Source of the DNA: Leifsonia shinshuensis
GTDB taxonomy: Bacteria > Actinomycetota > Actinomycetes > Actinomycetales > Microbacteriaceae
Reading direction: 5' to 3'
Assembly (NCBI RefSeq): GCF_013410375.1
Contig: NZ_JACCFL010000001.1
Span: forward strand, 2,666,001 to 2,730,000
Length of the DNA stretch: 64,000 nucleotides
The translations under genes were made by a program, and so were the position numbers. Positions 22,855 to 31,783 of the stretch are shown in pieces; within the stretch, counting starts at the first letter, position 1; every line of letters begins with the position of its first letter. The notes below the pieces were generated by a model. It did not search any database. It was not told the DNA's origin and was given only the letters and a program-made list of their open reading frames with translations.

Positions 22855-24726
22855 CTACTGCACTTCGCGGGCGGAGACGAGACCCTGGGCGAATCCGAGC
22901 AGGCGCACCTTCTCGTTCGACCCGGCCGGCGGCACGTAGAACGCGAGCTGGTAGCCGTAGACCGACTCCAGGCCCGTGTTCGACTGCGCGACGCCGCTCA
23001 GCGCCGCTGTCGTGGCGCCCGCGATCACCTGGGCTCCCGCCTCGGTGACCTTGTGGAGCTGCACCTCCTCCGGGTTCACCCAGACGATGGCGCCGGAGTC
23101 GTTGGTCGCCATCGAGAGGACGGGGCCGGCGCCGACCCGGCTGGAGAAGGTCAGCGACGAGGTGTTGCCGAACTGCTGCGCCAGGCGCGCCTGCTCCTGC
23201 TGCTTCCACGAGGCGCCGACCTGCGCGACGAGCTTGTCGTCGGTGAGGTCGAAGCTCGGGTACCACTTGCTCTTGTCACCGTTCAGCAGGATGTCGCCGT
23301 AGGCGGCGGCCACCTGGTCCGGCTGGACCTTGAGCAGCTTCGAGTCGGGCGGGACCGCCGCGGCGCCGATGCTCGCCGGCGCAAGGTTCGGCACCTTCAC
23401 GTTCGGCTCGAGGGCGATCGCGTACTCCACCAGGTAGTTGTCGCGCGGAGTCTTCTGCACCAGGGCCAGCGCGAGCGGGGCCTGCGCCTTGCCGTTGGCG
23501 TCGTTCGGCATCTTGACGACGGCGGTCACGGTGCGCGGCCAGCTGTCGGTCGCCTGCGGGAGGGACAGCTCGAGCGGTCCGGCCGGGATGGCGGGGAGCG
23601 GGGGCTGGTCGGCCTTCTTGACCCGGATGGCGTAGTTGGCGTCGCGCAGCTGCAGCGCGGGGCCGGTGAAGCGGAGCTTGGCGAGGTCGCCGTCGTTCTT
23701 CGCGTCGGCGTTGGCCGCCGCCACCGAGATGCGCTTGACGATGCGCTCCAGCTGCGGGACCGTCACCGCGGGCGCCGGCGAGTTGCCGGTGTTGGAGGCG
23801 CCGGTCGCGGTGGGCGTCGGGGTCGGGGTCGACGTGTCGGCGAAGGCCGCGCCGGCGCCGGTCCCGGTCAGGGCGAGCACGCCGGCCAGGATCGCGGGGG
23901 CCATCACCCGGGTCCGCCTGGTCGAGCGGCGGCCGCGCGGGGTCGCCTCGAGCGACGCGGTGGGCTTGTACTTGGGGGCTTTGGGGAGCTTCGGCATCTT
24001 GGGTCCGCTCTTGCGCCGTGGCCCGCGCGACTTGCGGTGGGTGTAGAGCCCCCACAGGTAGAGCGCGATGCCGATCACCAGGAGCACGAGACCGCCGATG
24101 ATGAGCGGGAACGCCCACGGCGTGCTGGTGTCGACCGGCCAGGTCAAGAGGATCTTGTTGGGGGCGGGGGTGGTCCCGTCGCCGGAGACGATGACGCTCA
24201 CGCCGGACGGGACGTTCATCTTGGTGACCTGCGCGTCCTGGCCGTCGAACTCCTCGAGCCAGAGGTCGGAGCCGGCCGGGTTGGGCCCGGCGGTCGCCGC
24301 CGGCGCCGAGCCGGATGGCGCGGAAGTCGCGGGCGTCGCGGTCGGAGCGGGCGTCGCAGTCGAGCCGGAGCCGCTGCCGGAGTCGGCGGCCTTCGGCGTC
24401 ACGGTCTTCACCGACACATCGCCGGTGGCCGCGCGGTAGCCGACGGTGACGTACTGCTGGTCGTCGAGCCACGCCTTCACGTCGGCCGTGCGACCGTAGG
24501 CGACCATCTGCGTCTTGGCGTCCTTCGATCCCGAGACCGACAGCGTCTGCTGCCCGGGATGGGCGTTCAGCACCGCGCTGTCGATCACGACGTAGTGGGT
24601 GCCGCCGGGGACGGTCGCCGAGGCGGTGACCTGGGACGGGGGTGCGAAGATCGTGCGCTGGGCGATGCCGGCGACGATCATGACGGCAGCGACCACGAAC
24701 GCGACGATGGCCAGTACGAAACGCAA
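22855..24726 (-). CDS. Conserved actinobacterial membrane protein with large extracytoplasmic domains
   Basis: 623 residues, with a probable TTG start preceded by GAGGAG. There is one membrane segment at the N-terminus (about 3-24), an extracytoplasmic beta-rich domain with a Thr/Ala/Pro/Ser-rich linker (about 115-150), a second segment (about 203-225), and a Lys/Arg/Pro-rich cytoplasmic loop. A third segment (about 273-296) is followed by a TPTPTPT linker and a C-terminal domain of about 300 residues. No enzymatic motif is recognised. Its neighbour on the opposite strand is the DivIVA-type coiled-coil gene, so an envelope or polar-growth role is possible but unproven. Confidence 0.7.
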   Translation of the reverse strand: MRFVLAIVAFVVAAVMIVAGIAQRTIFAPPSQVTASATVPGGTHYVVIDSAVLNAHPGQQTLSVSGSKDAKTQMVAYGRTADVKAWLDDQQYVTVGYRAATGDVSVKTVTPKAADSGSGSGSTATPAPTATPATSAPSGSAPAATAGPNPAGSDLWLEEFDGQDAQVTKMNVPSGVSVIVSGDGTTPAPNKILLTWPVDTSTPWAFPLIIGGLVLLVIGIALYLWGLYTHRKSRGPRRKSGPKMPKLPKAPKYKPTASLEATPRGRRSTRRTRVMAPAILAGVLALTGTGAGAAFADTSTPTPTPTATGASNTGNSPAPAVTVPQLERIVKRISVAAANADAKNDGDLAKLRFTGPALQLRDANYAIRVKKADQPPLPAIPAGPLELSLPQATDSWPRTVTAVVKMPNDANGKAQAPLALALVQKTPRDNYLVEYAIALEPNVKVPNLAPASIGAAAVPPDSKLLKVQPDQVAAAYGDILLNGDKSKWYPSFDLTDDKLVAQVGASWKQQEQARLAQQFGNTSSLTFSSRVGAGPVLSMATNDSGAIVWVNPEEVQLHKVTEAGAQVIAGATTAALSGVAQSNTGLESVYGYQLAFYVPPAGSNEKVRLLGFAQGLVSAREVQ

Positions 24727-24908
24727 ACAGACTCCTCAGTGCCGGACGGGGGGCGGGCACAGTCACACAACGATAATGGAGCACCCTGAGAGGCATCTAA
24801 CCGTTGTCTGCACGGTCACGCAGTCCCCCATGCGGGTACGGCCCTCGAAATGTAAGATCGATGCGGCGCGCGCGCTGCTCGCTCACTCGATCCCCCAGGA
24901 GTAACACG

Positions 24909-27900
24909 GTGGCCACCGACGATTCCAACTTCACCCAGGTCTTTCGCGGGTACGACAAGGACGAGGTCGACCAGGCCATCCAGGAGCTCCGCCGGGAGCT
25001 GATCAAGTCCAACACCCAGTCGGCGGACCAGGCCAAGGAACTCAAGCGCCTCCAGCTGCGCATCGACGAGCTGAACGCGGAGATCGAGGAGGTCGGCAGC
25101 CCCACCTACTCCGGCCTCGGCACCAAGCTCGAGAACACCCTCCGCGTCGCGGAGGAGCAGTCCACCCGGCTCATCGCGCAGGCCGACATCGACGCGGAGA
25201 AGCTGCGCTCCGGGGTCGCGGCCGAGGTCGAGAAGATCAAGAGGACGGCCGCGCAGCAGGCCGAGCGCACCCTCGCCGACGCCCAGGCGCGCGCGACGAC
25301 CGCGCTCGAGGACGCCCAGATCGAGTCCAGCGAGCTGCTCGCCCGCACCCGCGCCGACAAGGAGACCCTGCTCACCGACGCCATGCGCGAGGCCGCCGCC
25401 ATCCGCGGCGCCGTCGCGACGGAGGCCGCGGAGCTGCGCGCGACAAGCAAGCGCGAGGCGTCGGCGGTCCGCGCGGAGGCCGACAGGGAGGCCGCGGAGC
25501 TCAAGGCCGTCGCCCTGCGCGAGGCCGAGGCCGCCCGCACCGAGGCCGCCGAGCTCGACCGGACCATCGCCGCGCGCCGCGCGGAGCTCGAGAACGCGCT
25601 CGCCGACGACCGCGCCGCGTTCGAGCGCGAGGCCGCGCAGACCCGGCTGGAGCTCGACAAGCGCGTCGCCGAGACCGCCAACCGGCTGGCAGCCGAGGAG
25701 ACCGAGGCGCGCAACGCCCTCGCCGCCGAGCTGGCGCAGGCGCGCGCCGAGCTCGCCGACGAGGTCGAGCAGCAGCGCGCGACGCTCGCCGCCCTGGCCG
25801 CGCAGACCCGCGCCGACCTCGACCACGAAGTCACCACGGCACGGCAGGCGCTCGCCGCCGACGTCGAGCAGACGACGACCTCCCTCGCCGCGGAGGTCGA
25901 GCAGACCAGAAGCGCCCTCGCCGCCGAGGTCGAGCAGACCAAGGCCAGGCTCGCGGACGAGGTCACCTCGACCACCTCCGCGCTGGCGGACGAGGTCGCC
26001 CGGACCAAGACAGAGCTCGCCGACGAGGTCGCCAGGACGAAGGCCGCACTCGCCGACGAGGTCACCAGCACGAAGGCCGCGCTGGAGACCGAGGTCACCA
26101 CCACGCGCTCGGCGCTGGAGACCGACGTCACCACCACGCGCTCCGCGCTGGCCGAGGAGGTCGAGCGGACCAAGAAGGAGCTGGCGGACGAGGTCCTGCA
26201 GACCCGCACCACCCTCGAGCGCGAGACCACGGAGACCCGGAGCGCCCTCGAGGCCGACCGCACGTCGACCGCCGCCCAGCTCGCCGCCGACCGCGAGCGC
26301 ACGGCGAACGAGCTCGCCGCTGAGGTCGAGACCACGCGCGCCCGCGTCGCCGCCCTGCGCGAGCGGACGGCGGCCGAGCTCGCCGCCGAGGTCGCGAACA
26401 CGCGCGCCGACCTCGCAGCGGAGGTGGAGACCGCGCGTGCCGAGCTGGCGACCGAGGTCGACACGACCCGCGCCCAGTTGGCGAAGGAGGTCTCCAGCAC
26501 GAAGTCCGCCCTGGCGAAGGAGGTCGACTCCACGAAGTCCGCCCTCGCCAAGGAGGTCGACTCCACGAAGTCCGCCCTCGCCAAGGAGGTCGAGACCACC
26601 AAGTCCGCCCTCGCCAAGGAGGTCGAGACCACCCGGGCCGCGCTGGCCGCCGAGGTCGAGACCGCGCGCGCCGAGCTGGCCGAGGAGGTCGACTCCACGA
26701 AGGCGGCCCTGGCCGAGGAGGTCGACACCACCAAGGCCGACCTCGCCGAGGAGGTCGAGACCACCCGGGCCGCGCTCGCGGACGAGGTCGCGACGACGCA
26801 GGCCGCCCTCGCCACGGAGGTCGAGACCACCCGCGCCGGCCTTGCTGCCGACGCCGAGCGGCAGCGCCGCGAGCTGGAGGCCGAGGCCGCCGAGCTCCGC
26901 GCCGAGCTGGCCGCCGAGGTCGGCGAGGCCCGCACCGCCCTCACCGAGGAGCTCGCGAGCGAGCGCAGCGCCCTCGCCGCCGAGGTCACCAGCACGCGCG
27001 CCCAGCTCGCCGCCGACGTCGACAGGACCGCCGCGCAGCTCGCCGCGGAGAAGGAGCAGACCATCTCCGCCCTGGAGACCCAGGTCGTCACCACCAGGGC
27101 GGCCCTGGCCGCCGAGGTCGAGCAGACCAAGACGGCGCTGGCCGCGGAGGTGGAGCAGACCACGTCCGCCCTGGAGACCGAGGTCACCACCACGAAATCG
27201 GCGCTCGCCGCCGAGGTCGAGCAGACCACGTCCGCCCTGGAGACCGAGGTCACCACCACGAAATCGGCGCTCGCCGCCGAGGTCGAGCAGACCAAGTCCG
27301 CCCTCGCCGCCGAGGCCGAAGAGACCCGCTCGCGGCTCGCGGACGAGACCGAGCAGACCCGCAGCACGCTCGCCGCCGATGTGAAGCGCACCACGGCGGA
27401 CCTCGCGGACCAGCGCGCCCGCACGGCGCAGGAGCTCAAGAACGACCGCGAGCAGCAGCGCCTCGAGCTCCAGCGCGAGGCGGATCAGACGCGGGTGACG
27501 CTGGCCGAGGAGACGGAGCGCGCCCGGGTCGCTCTCGACGCCGAGACCGCGAAGGCCCGCGCGGAGATCGCCCGCGAGTCGGCGGAGGCCACCGCGGCGC
27601 TCGAGGCCGAGCTCGCCGAGCGGCAGGCCGCCTTCGACCAGGAGGCCGCGACCGCGCGCGCCGCCCTGGACGCCGAGCTGGTCGCCCTGCGCACCTCCAC
27701 CCTGGAGGAGCTCGACAAGCGCACCCGCGAAGTCGAGCAGGCGCGCATCGACCTCGACGTGGAGCTCCGCGCCCGCCGCGACGAGGCGGAGAAGGAGTAC
27801 CTGGCCCGCCACCAGGAAGCCGTGGCCCAGACCCAGAAGTACCTGGACGAGGCCAACCTCCAGCTCGCGGACGCCGTCAAGCGCACCGCGCAGGCGCGGA

Positions 27901-28169
27901 CCGAGGCCGAGACCTTCGACACCGAGGCGCGCGAGACGGTCAAGTCCGCGCGCAAGGAGGCCGAGAAGGTCGCCGCCGACATCGTCCGCGAGGCGCAGGA
28001 GCGGGCGGACGCCCTGGTCGAGGAGGCCGAGGAGCGCACGCAACGCCTGGTCGCCGACGCGGAAGACCGCCTGTCCCAGATTAGGATTGAGCGCGAAGCT
28101 GTGGCCGGATACTTCGAGAACCTGCGGGGAATGCTCCAGCAGGCCGATACGGTCTCAGCGGACGACTGA
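24909..28169 (+). CDS. Giant DivIVA-domain coiled-coil protein with 11-residue repeats
   Basis: 1086 residues. The N-terminus (FTQVFRGYDKDEVDQAIQEL) is a DivIVA/Wag31-type module, followed by a short hinge and about 950 residues of uninterrupted coiled coil. The centre (about residues 290-840) is built from 11-residue units of the form T.(S/A)ALA.EVE, so it is a hendecad and not a heptad coil. The 33-bp and 66-bp DNA repeats are nearly exact in places. It resembles Scy/FilP-type cytoskeletal scaffolds of polar-growing actinobacteria by architecture. The GTG at 24909 follows an AGGAG site; similarity starts there, not at the earlier in-frame codons. Followed after 38 bp by a permease. Confidence 0.85.
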   Translation: MATDDSNFTQVFRGYDKDEVDQAIQELRRELIKSNTQSADQAKELKRLQLRIDELNAEIEEVGSPTYSGLGTKLENTLRVAEEQSTRLIAQADIDAEKLRSGVAAEVEKIKRTAAQQAERTLADAQARATTALEDAQIESSELLARTRADKETLLTDAMREAAAIRGAVATEAAELRATSKREASAVRAEADREAAELKAVALREAEAARTEAAELDRTIAARRAELENALADDRAAFEREAAQTRLELDKRVAETANRLAAEETEARNALAAELAQARAELADEVEQQRATLAALAAQTRADLDHEVTTARQALAADVEQTTTSLAAEVEQTRSALAAEVEQTKARLADEVTSTTSALADEVARTKTELADEVARTKAALADEVTSTKAALETEVTTTRSALETDVTTTRSALAEEVERTKKELADEVLQTRTTLERETTETRSALEADRTSTAAQLAADRERTANELAAEVETTRARVAALRERTAAELAAEVANTRADLAAEVETARAELATEVDTTRAQLAKEVSSTKSALAKEVDSTKSALAKEVDSTKSALAKEVETTKSALAKEVETTRAALAAEVETARAELAEEVDSTKAALAEEVDTTKADLAEEVETTRAALADEVATTQAALATEVETTRAGLAADAERQRRELEAEAAELRAELAAEVGEARTALTEELASERSALAAEVTSTRAQLAADVDRTAAQLAAEKEQTISALETQVVTTRAALAAEVEQTKTALAAEVEQTTSALETEVTTTKSALAAEVEQTTSALETEVTTTKSALAAEVEQTKSALAAEAEETRSRLADETEQTRSTLAADVKRTTADLADQRARTAQELKNDREQQRLELQREADQTRVTLAEETERARVALDAETAKARAEIARESAEATAALEAELAERQAAFDQEAATARAALDAELVALRTSTLEELDKRTREVEQARIDLDVELRARRDEAEKEYLARHQEAVAQTQKYLDEANLQLADAVKRTAQARTEAETFDTEARETVKSARKEAEKVAADIVREAQERADALVEEAEERTQRLVADAEDRLSQIRIEREAVAGYFENLRGMLQQADTVSADD
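26506..27300 (+). repeat. In-frame 33-bp/66-bp tandem repeats in the coiled-coil gene
   Basis: 33-bp units encoding KSALAKEVDST and close variants run from about 26506 to 26850. At 27168-27299 two 66-bp units differ at a single base. The units are multiples of three, so copy number can change without breaking the frame. Confidence 0.8.
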
Positions 28170-28207
28170 GCTCCGCCCCGACGGGCGGACCGCCGGAGGG
28201 GGACTGA

Positions 28208-29245
28208 GTGAAGATCCAGAACGCGTTCCGAGTCGGCTTGATCGGCACCCTCGGCGTCGGTCTCGGCGTTCTGATCCTGACCTCCATCGTCAGCCTCGCC
28301 ACGATCATCACCTACATCGGCGCCGCGCTGTTCCTCGCGCTCGGCATCGAGCCGCTCATCTCCTTCCTGGAGCGCCGCAAGTTCCCGCGCTGGGCGGCCC
28401 TGGTGGTCACGCTCGTCGTCATCATCGGCGCCTTCGTCGGCCTGATCTGGGCCATCGTGCCCGTCGCGGTCGGCCAGGCCACGCAGCTGGTCCAGAACTC
28501 GATCAACTGGGTGAACAACGGCGGCGCCGAGAAGTGGTTCCTCAGCCTCCAGCACCAGTTCCCGACGATCGTCAACCAGCAGAACATCGACGCGGTCACC
28601 CAGTGGCTGCAGAAGAACCTGCCGGACATCACCTCCAAGGTCCTGCAGACGGGCATCGGCATCGTGCAGGGCGCCTTCGGCGTGATCATCGTCGTGATCC
28701 TGACGATCTACTTCACCGCGTCGCTGCCGAGCATCAAGCGGGCGGCCTACCAGCTGGTGCCGGCCTCCAAGCGCTCCCGCTTCGCCGACCTGGGCGACCA
28801 GATCACCGACTCGGTCGGCAAGTACGTCGGCGGCCAGGTGTCGCTGGCGCTCGTCAACGGCGTGCTCTCCGCGATCTTCCTGACGATCATCGGCGCGAAG
28901 TTCCCCATCCTGCTCGCGTCGATCGCGTTCTTCTTCTCGCTGATCCCGCTGGTGGGCACGATCACCGGCTCGGTCATCATCGTCGCGGTCTGCTTCTTCT
29001 CGGGGCCGCCGACGGCGATCGCCGCCGCGATCTACTACATCGTCTACATGCAGGTGGAGGCCTACGTGCTGAGCCCGCGCATCATGAACCGCGCGGTGTC
29101 GGTGCCGGGCGCGCTGGTCGTGGTGGCGGCCCTCGCCGGCGGCACGCTGCTCGGGATCCTCGGCGCGCTGGTCGCCATCCCGTTCGCCGCGGCGATCCTG
29201 CTCATCATCAAGCAGGTCGTCATCCCGCGGCAGAACGAGCTCTGA
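28208..29245 (+). CDS. AI-2E/PerM-family membrane permease
   Basis: 345 residues with about eight membrane segments: a pair at the N-terminus (GVGLGVLILTSIVSLATIIT), a large extracytoplasmic loop rich in Gln/Asn (about 95-150), and a hydrophobic C-terminal half ending in FAAAILLIIKQVV. The motif FSLIPLVGT is typical of the AI-2E exporter (UPF0118) family. The substrate is unknown; family members include sodium/proton antiporters and the TqsA exporter. The GTG start is preceded by GGAGGGGGA. Probably co-transcribed with the coiled-coil gene. Confidence 0.88.
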   Translation: MKIQNAFRVGLIGTLGVGLGVLILTSIVSLATIITYIGAALFLALGIEPLISFLERRKFPRWAALVVTLVVIIGAFVGLIWAIVPVAVGQATQLVQNSINWVNNGGAEKWFLSLQHQFPTIVNQQNIDAVTQWLQKNLPDITSKVLQTGIGIVQGAFGVIIVVILTIYFTASLPSIKRAAYQLVPASKRSRFADLGDQITDSVGKYVGGQVSLALVNGVLSAIFLTIIGAKFPILLASIAFFFSLIPLVGTITGSVIIVAVCFFSGPPTAIAAAIYYIVYMQVEAYVLSPRIMNRAVSVPGALVVVAALAGGTLLGILGALVAIPFAAAILLIIKQVVIPRQNEL

Positions 29246-29296
29246 GCGCGGCCGGCCGCCTCTGAGTGCCCGGCCGACCCTGACTGCCCGGCCGAC
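29240..29296. repeat. Three short direct repeats covering a stop codon
   Basis: Three consecutive copies of about 18-20 bp related to CTCTGAGTGCCCGGCCGAC, the first of which contains the stop codon of the permease gene. Convergent intergenic position. Possibly a weak terminator or replication slippage. Confidence 0.45.
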
Positions 29297-29305
29297 GTCG
29301 ACGGC

Positions 29306-30064
29306 TCAGGCGGGCGGCCACTGCGTCGGCAGCGGCGCCGCGGCGGGGTTCAGGCGCTCGACGATCTCGTCCAGCACCCGGCGGGTCTGGTTCTCCCCCA
29401 CCCACAGGTGCTTGCCGCCCTCGACGTCCACCAGTTCGATCTGCGGCAGCGGGCGGAACCGCTCGGCCGCCTCGGCCGGCTGCAGGTAATCGTCGTGCTC
29501 GGGGATGAGCGCGACGATCGGCCGGTGGTCCCCCGCCCAGGCGGCCAGGTGCTCCGGCTTGGCCCGGTGCAGGGGCGGCGACAGCAGGATGATGCCGTCG
29601 ACCGGGCACTCCCTGCCGTACATCAGCGCCAGCTCGGTGCCGAACGACCAGCCCAGCAGCCACGGGTGCGGGAGGCCGCGCTCGGCGACGAACGCCATCG
29701 CCGCCTCCACGTCGTACCGCTCGTCGACGCCGTGGCCGAACTCGCCCTCGCTCCGCCCGCGCGGCGACGCGGTCCCGCGGGTGTTGAACCGGAGCACGGC
29801 GATGTCCGCCAGCGCGGGCAGCCGGCCGGCGGCCTTGCGCAGGATGTGCGAGTCCATGAACCCGCCGCCGGTCGGCAGCGGGTGCAGCGTGACCAGGGTG
29901 GCGACCGGCTCGCGGTCGAGCGGGGAGGCAAGCTCGCCGACGAGGGTGAGACCGTCGCGCGTGCGCAGCTCGATGTCCTCGCGCCGCGCGGGCAGCTCGA
30001 TGCCGCCGCGGATCTCGACCGGTCCTGGGGTCACTGCGCTGTCCGTCACTCCACCGTCGGTCAC
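29306..30064 (-). CDS. Alpha/beta hydrolase (dienelactone hydrolase-like)
   Basis: 252 residues. The nucleophile elbow is GWSFGTE; the fold includes LVTLHPLPTGGGFMDS near the oxyanion hole and a late acidic residue in IPEHDDYL. The final histidine is in GGKHLW. This type of protein is close to the CC/KAS-like or X-Pro dipeptidyl-peptidase-like small hydrolases; the substrate is unknown. The GTG at 30064 is chosen because GGAGG lies seven bases upstream, and the longer frame runs into the next gene. The gene upstream ends 17 bp before it. Confidence 0.82.
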   Translation of the reverse strand: MTDGGVTDSAVTPGPVEIRGGIELPARREDIELRTRDGLTLVGELASPLDREPVATLVTLHPLPTGGGFMDSHILRKAAGRLPALADIAVLRFNTRGTASPRGRSEGEFGHGVDERYDVEAAMAFVAERGLPHPWLLGWSFGTELALMYGRECPVDGIILLSPPLHRAKPEHLAAWAGDHRPIVALIPEHDDYLQPAEAAERFRPLPQIELVDVEGGKHLWVGENQTRRVLDEIVERLNPAAAPLPTQWPPA

Positions 30065-30081
30065 CGGACCGCCTCCTTCAC

Positions 30082-30381
30082 TCACGCGATCCTCCAGCAA
30101 GAGGTGTGCCAGTGCCTGCGCGCGGCCAGGTCGGCCGCGTCGCCCATCACGCCGTCCGCACGCCACGCGACCAGGTGGGCGACGCCCGGCCCGATCTCAC
30201 GGCCGCAGCCGGGACACACGTAGCTCTTCTGCGCCTGCACGGCCGACACCGGCTGGACGTTCCATTCGACGCCCCTGCGGACCTCGACGCGGCGCCAGCC
30301 GGCGAGGAGGCGGTCGAAGCCGTCCTGCTCCTCGTCGCGCTGCTCGCCGGGACGGCGGCGGGGACGATTGCTGCGGGGCAC
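30082..30381 (-). CDS. Small zinc-ribbon-like protein of unknown function
   Basis: 99 residues. A basic N-terminus (PRSNRPRRRPGEQRDEE) is followed by CPGCG and, near the C-terminus, HWHTSCW, giving two Cys plus His/Cys as a likely metal site. Proteins of this kind are common in actinobacteria with no proven role. The GTG start at 30381 has TAGACT six bases upstream (30388-30393) and no ribosome site. It precedes the hydrolase gene by 17 bp and is probably in the same transcript. Confidence 0.75.
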   Translation of the reverse strand: MPRSNRPRRRPGEQRDEEQDGFDRLLAGWRRVEVRRGVEWNVQPVSAVQAQKSYVCPGCGREIGPGVAHLVAWRADGVMGDAADLAARRHWHTSCWRIA

Positions 30382-30449
30382 CGCTCCAGTCTATGCAGGC
30401 CGCGGACCCGCGCTCGGCGCGCGCACGGCGCGTACGGGGACTCCCGGGC

Positions 30450-31151
30450 TCAGTACCAGCCCTGCGCCTGCGACTGCGCCCAGGCGCCGCACGGGTTGGT
30501 GTAGCGGCCCGCGATGTAGCCGAGGCCCCACGAGATCTGCACCGACGCGTCGGTCTGCCAGCCCGGGCCCATCTTGCTGCCGGGGAGGGCCTGCGGGATG
30601 CCGTAGGCGCCGCTCGGGTTGGACGCGTTCACGCGCCAGCCGGACTCCTTGTTCCACAGCGAAACCAGGCAGCTGTACTGGTCGTCGCCCCAGCCGCGGG
30701 CGTGCACCATCTGGTAGGCGATCGCCTTGGCGGTGCCCGGGTCCGGGATCGGGGCCGACGGGGCGCTCGCGCCGCCCGAGGACGACGACGACGACTTGGT
30801 CGGCGTGGGCGTCGGGGTCGGCGTGGGCGTCGGCTTGAGCTTGACGCCGACCGCGTCGCGCGTGACGGCGGTCTCGGACGCGTCCGGAGCGGTCAGGCTC
30901 TGCACGGGGACGGCGCCGTAGCGGGAGGTCTGCTGGATGTTCTGCAGCGATTCGGCGTACGCCGGCGTGGCCGCGGAGCCCGAGTACGGGTCGACGACGT
31001 TCACCAAGGCGAAGCCGACGGCCGCCGTGAAGGCGAACCCCCAGATGACTGCTCGCGACCGCACATGCGGCCGTCGCGAACGACGGAATGCGACTCCGAC
31101 CGGGTTGGCAGGGGTCAGCGGAACGAGCTCTGCTGCATCTTGTCTACCCAC
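30450..31151 (-). CDS. Secreted lytic transglycosylase (SLT/Rpf-like)
   Basis: 233 residues with one N-terminal membrane/export segment (VIWGFAFTAAVGFALVNVV), a TPTPTPTPTPT linker and Ser-rich spacer, and a C-terminal SLT-type muramidase domain. The catalytic glutamate is in LWNKESGWRVNA, with the GAYGIPQALPGSKM loop following. It cleaves peptidoglycan in the wall. A GTG at 31157 would lie before the transcription start implied by the promoter, so the GTG at 31151 is preferred. Confidence 0.88.
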   Translation of the reverse strand: MGRQDAAELVPLTPANPVGVAFRRSRRPHVRSRAVIWGFAFTAAVGFALVNVVDPYSGSAATPAYAESLQNIQQTSRYGAVPVQSLTAPDASETAVTRDAVGVKLKPTPTPTPTPTPTKSSSSSSGGASAPSAPIPDPGTAKAIAYQMVHARGWGDDQYSCLVSLWNKESGWRVNASNPSGAYGIPQALPGSKMGPGWQTDASVQISWGLGYIAGRYTNPCGAWAQSQAQGWY

Positions 31152-31160
31152 GATCACAGA

Positions 31161-31189
31161 ACCATAACCAAGATTTCACCAGTTTCCAA
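31161..31189 (-). promoter_or_regulatory. Promoter of the lytic transglycosylase gene
   Basis: On the minus strand, TTGGAA (31184-31189), a 17-bp spacer, and TATGGT (31161-31166). The start point is expected near 31154, almost at the preferred GTG start at 31151. It is the best-formed sigma-70-type promoter in the window. Confidence 0.6.
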
Positions 31190-31222
31190 GGCGGGACACC
31201 CGTTGTCAGGCAACGGCCAGGG

Positions 31223-31771
31223 TCAGCGGACCGCCAGCATCACGTCCGTGACGCTGTCCAGGAGGAGGTCCACCTGGGCCTCACGGTACCCCCCTCGCTG
31301 CTCACGGAAAGTCACCGTGCGGACTTCGTCGACACTCATCGGCCGGCCGTCCTGGAAGTACTTCACGAGCCTTCCGGCGAACCGGTCGACATCCTGGCGG
31401 TTGTAGCCCAGGGTCAGGACGCTGACGCGCTGGAAGCGGTGGCCGATGGGCCGTTCCAGCCGGTCGAGGATCGCCTGCGCCGTCGTGCGCGCGTCCTCGA
31501 GCCAGGCCGAGTCGCGTCCGACGCCGCGCGCGGCGTCGCGCTCGCGGGCGGCGAAGGCGTCCTCCAGGCGCTCCAGGGCCGCATCCACATGCGAGGTCGA
31601 GTAACCGCCCTTCGTCATCGAGAAGGCCGTGTGGCGGATGTCGGAGGCGGACAGCGTTCCGGGGGTGGACGGGTCGGAGTCGTACGCGCGACGGGCGGTC
31701 ACGAGGAACTCGTCGACCTGCTCCACGTCGTAACCTGGCTTCGACTTGGGGCTCCGGGGAAAGGTGCTCAC
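31223..31771 (-). CDS. DivIVA domain-containing protein
   Basis: 182 residues with two or more DivIVA-type repeats: GYDVEQVDEFL (about 14-24), a central GGYSTSHVDAALERLE, and GYNRQDVDRFAGRL followed by GGYREAQVDLLLDSV. These short helical modules occur in actinobacterial cell-division and polarity proteins. Co-directional with cdsA upstream after about 12 bp, so probably in that operon. Unlike the DivIVA protein at 24909 it has no long coiled coil. Confidence 0.82.
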   Translation of the reverse strand: MSTFPRSPKSKPGYDVEQVDEFLVTARRAYDSDPSTPGTLSASDIRHTAFSMTKGGYSTSHVDAALERLEDAFAARERDAARGVGRDSAWLEDARTTAQAILDRLERPIGHRFQRVSVLTLGYNRQDVDRFAGRLVKYFQDGRPMSVDEVRTVTFREQRGGYREAQVDLLLDSVTDVMLAVR

Positions 31772-31783
31772 CAGGCCATTGTG

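Noticed and set aside
24853..24858. TAAGAT as the -10 of the coiled-coil gene
   Set aside because: It has no partner -35 at acceptable spacing, and the gene has a good ribosome site 50 bases further on; left unannotated.
24816..28043. 1075-residue open frame on the minus strand
   Set aside because: Exact antisense of the repetitive coiled-coil gene; its apparent repeats mirror the sense repeats.
28208..29245. Autoinducer-2 quorum-sensing exporter
   Set aside because: The family name is historical; members include ion antiporters, and nothing here indicates AI-2 transport.
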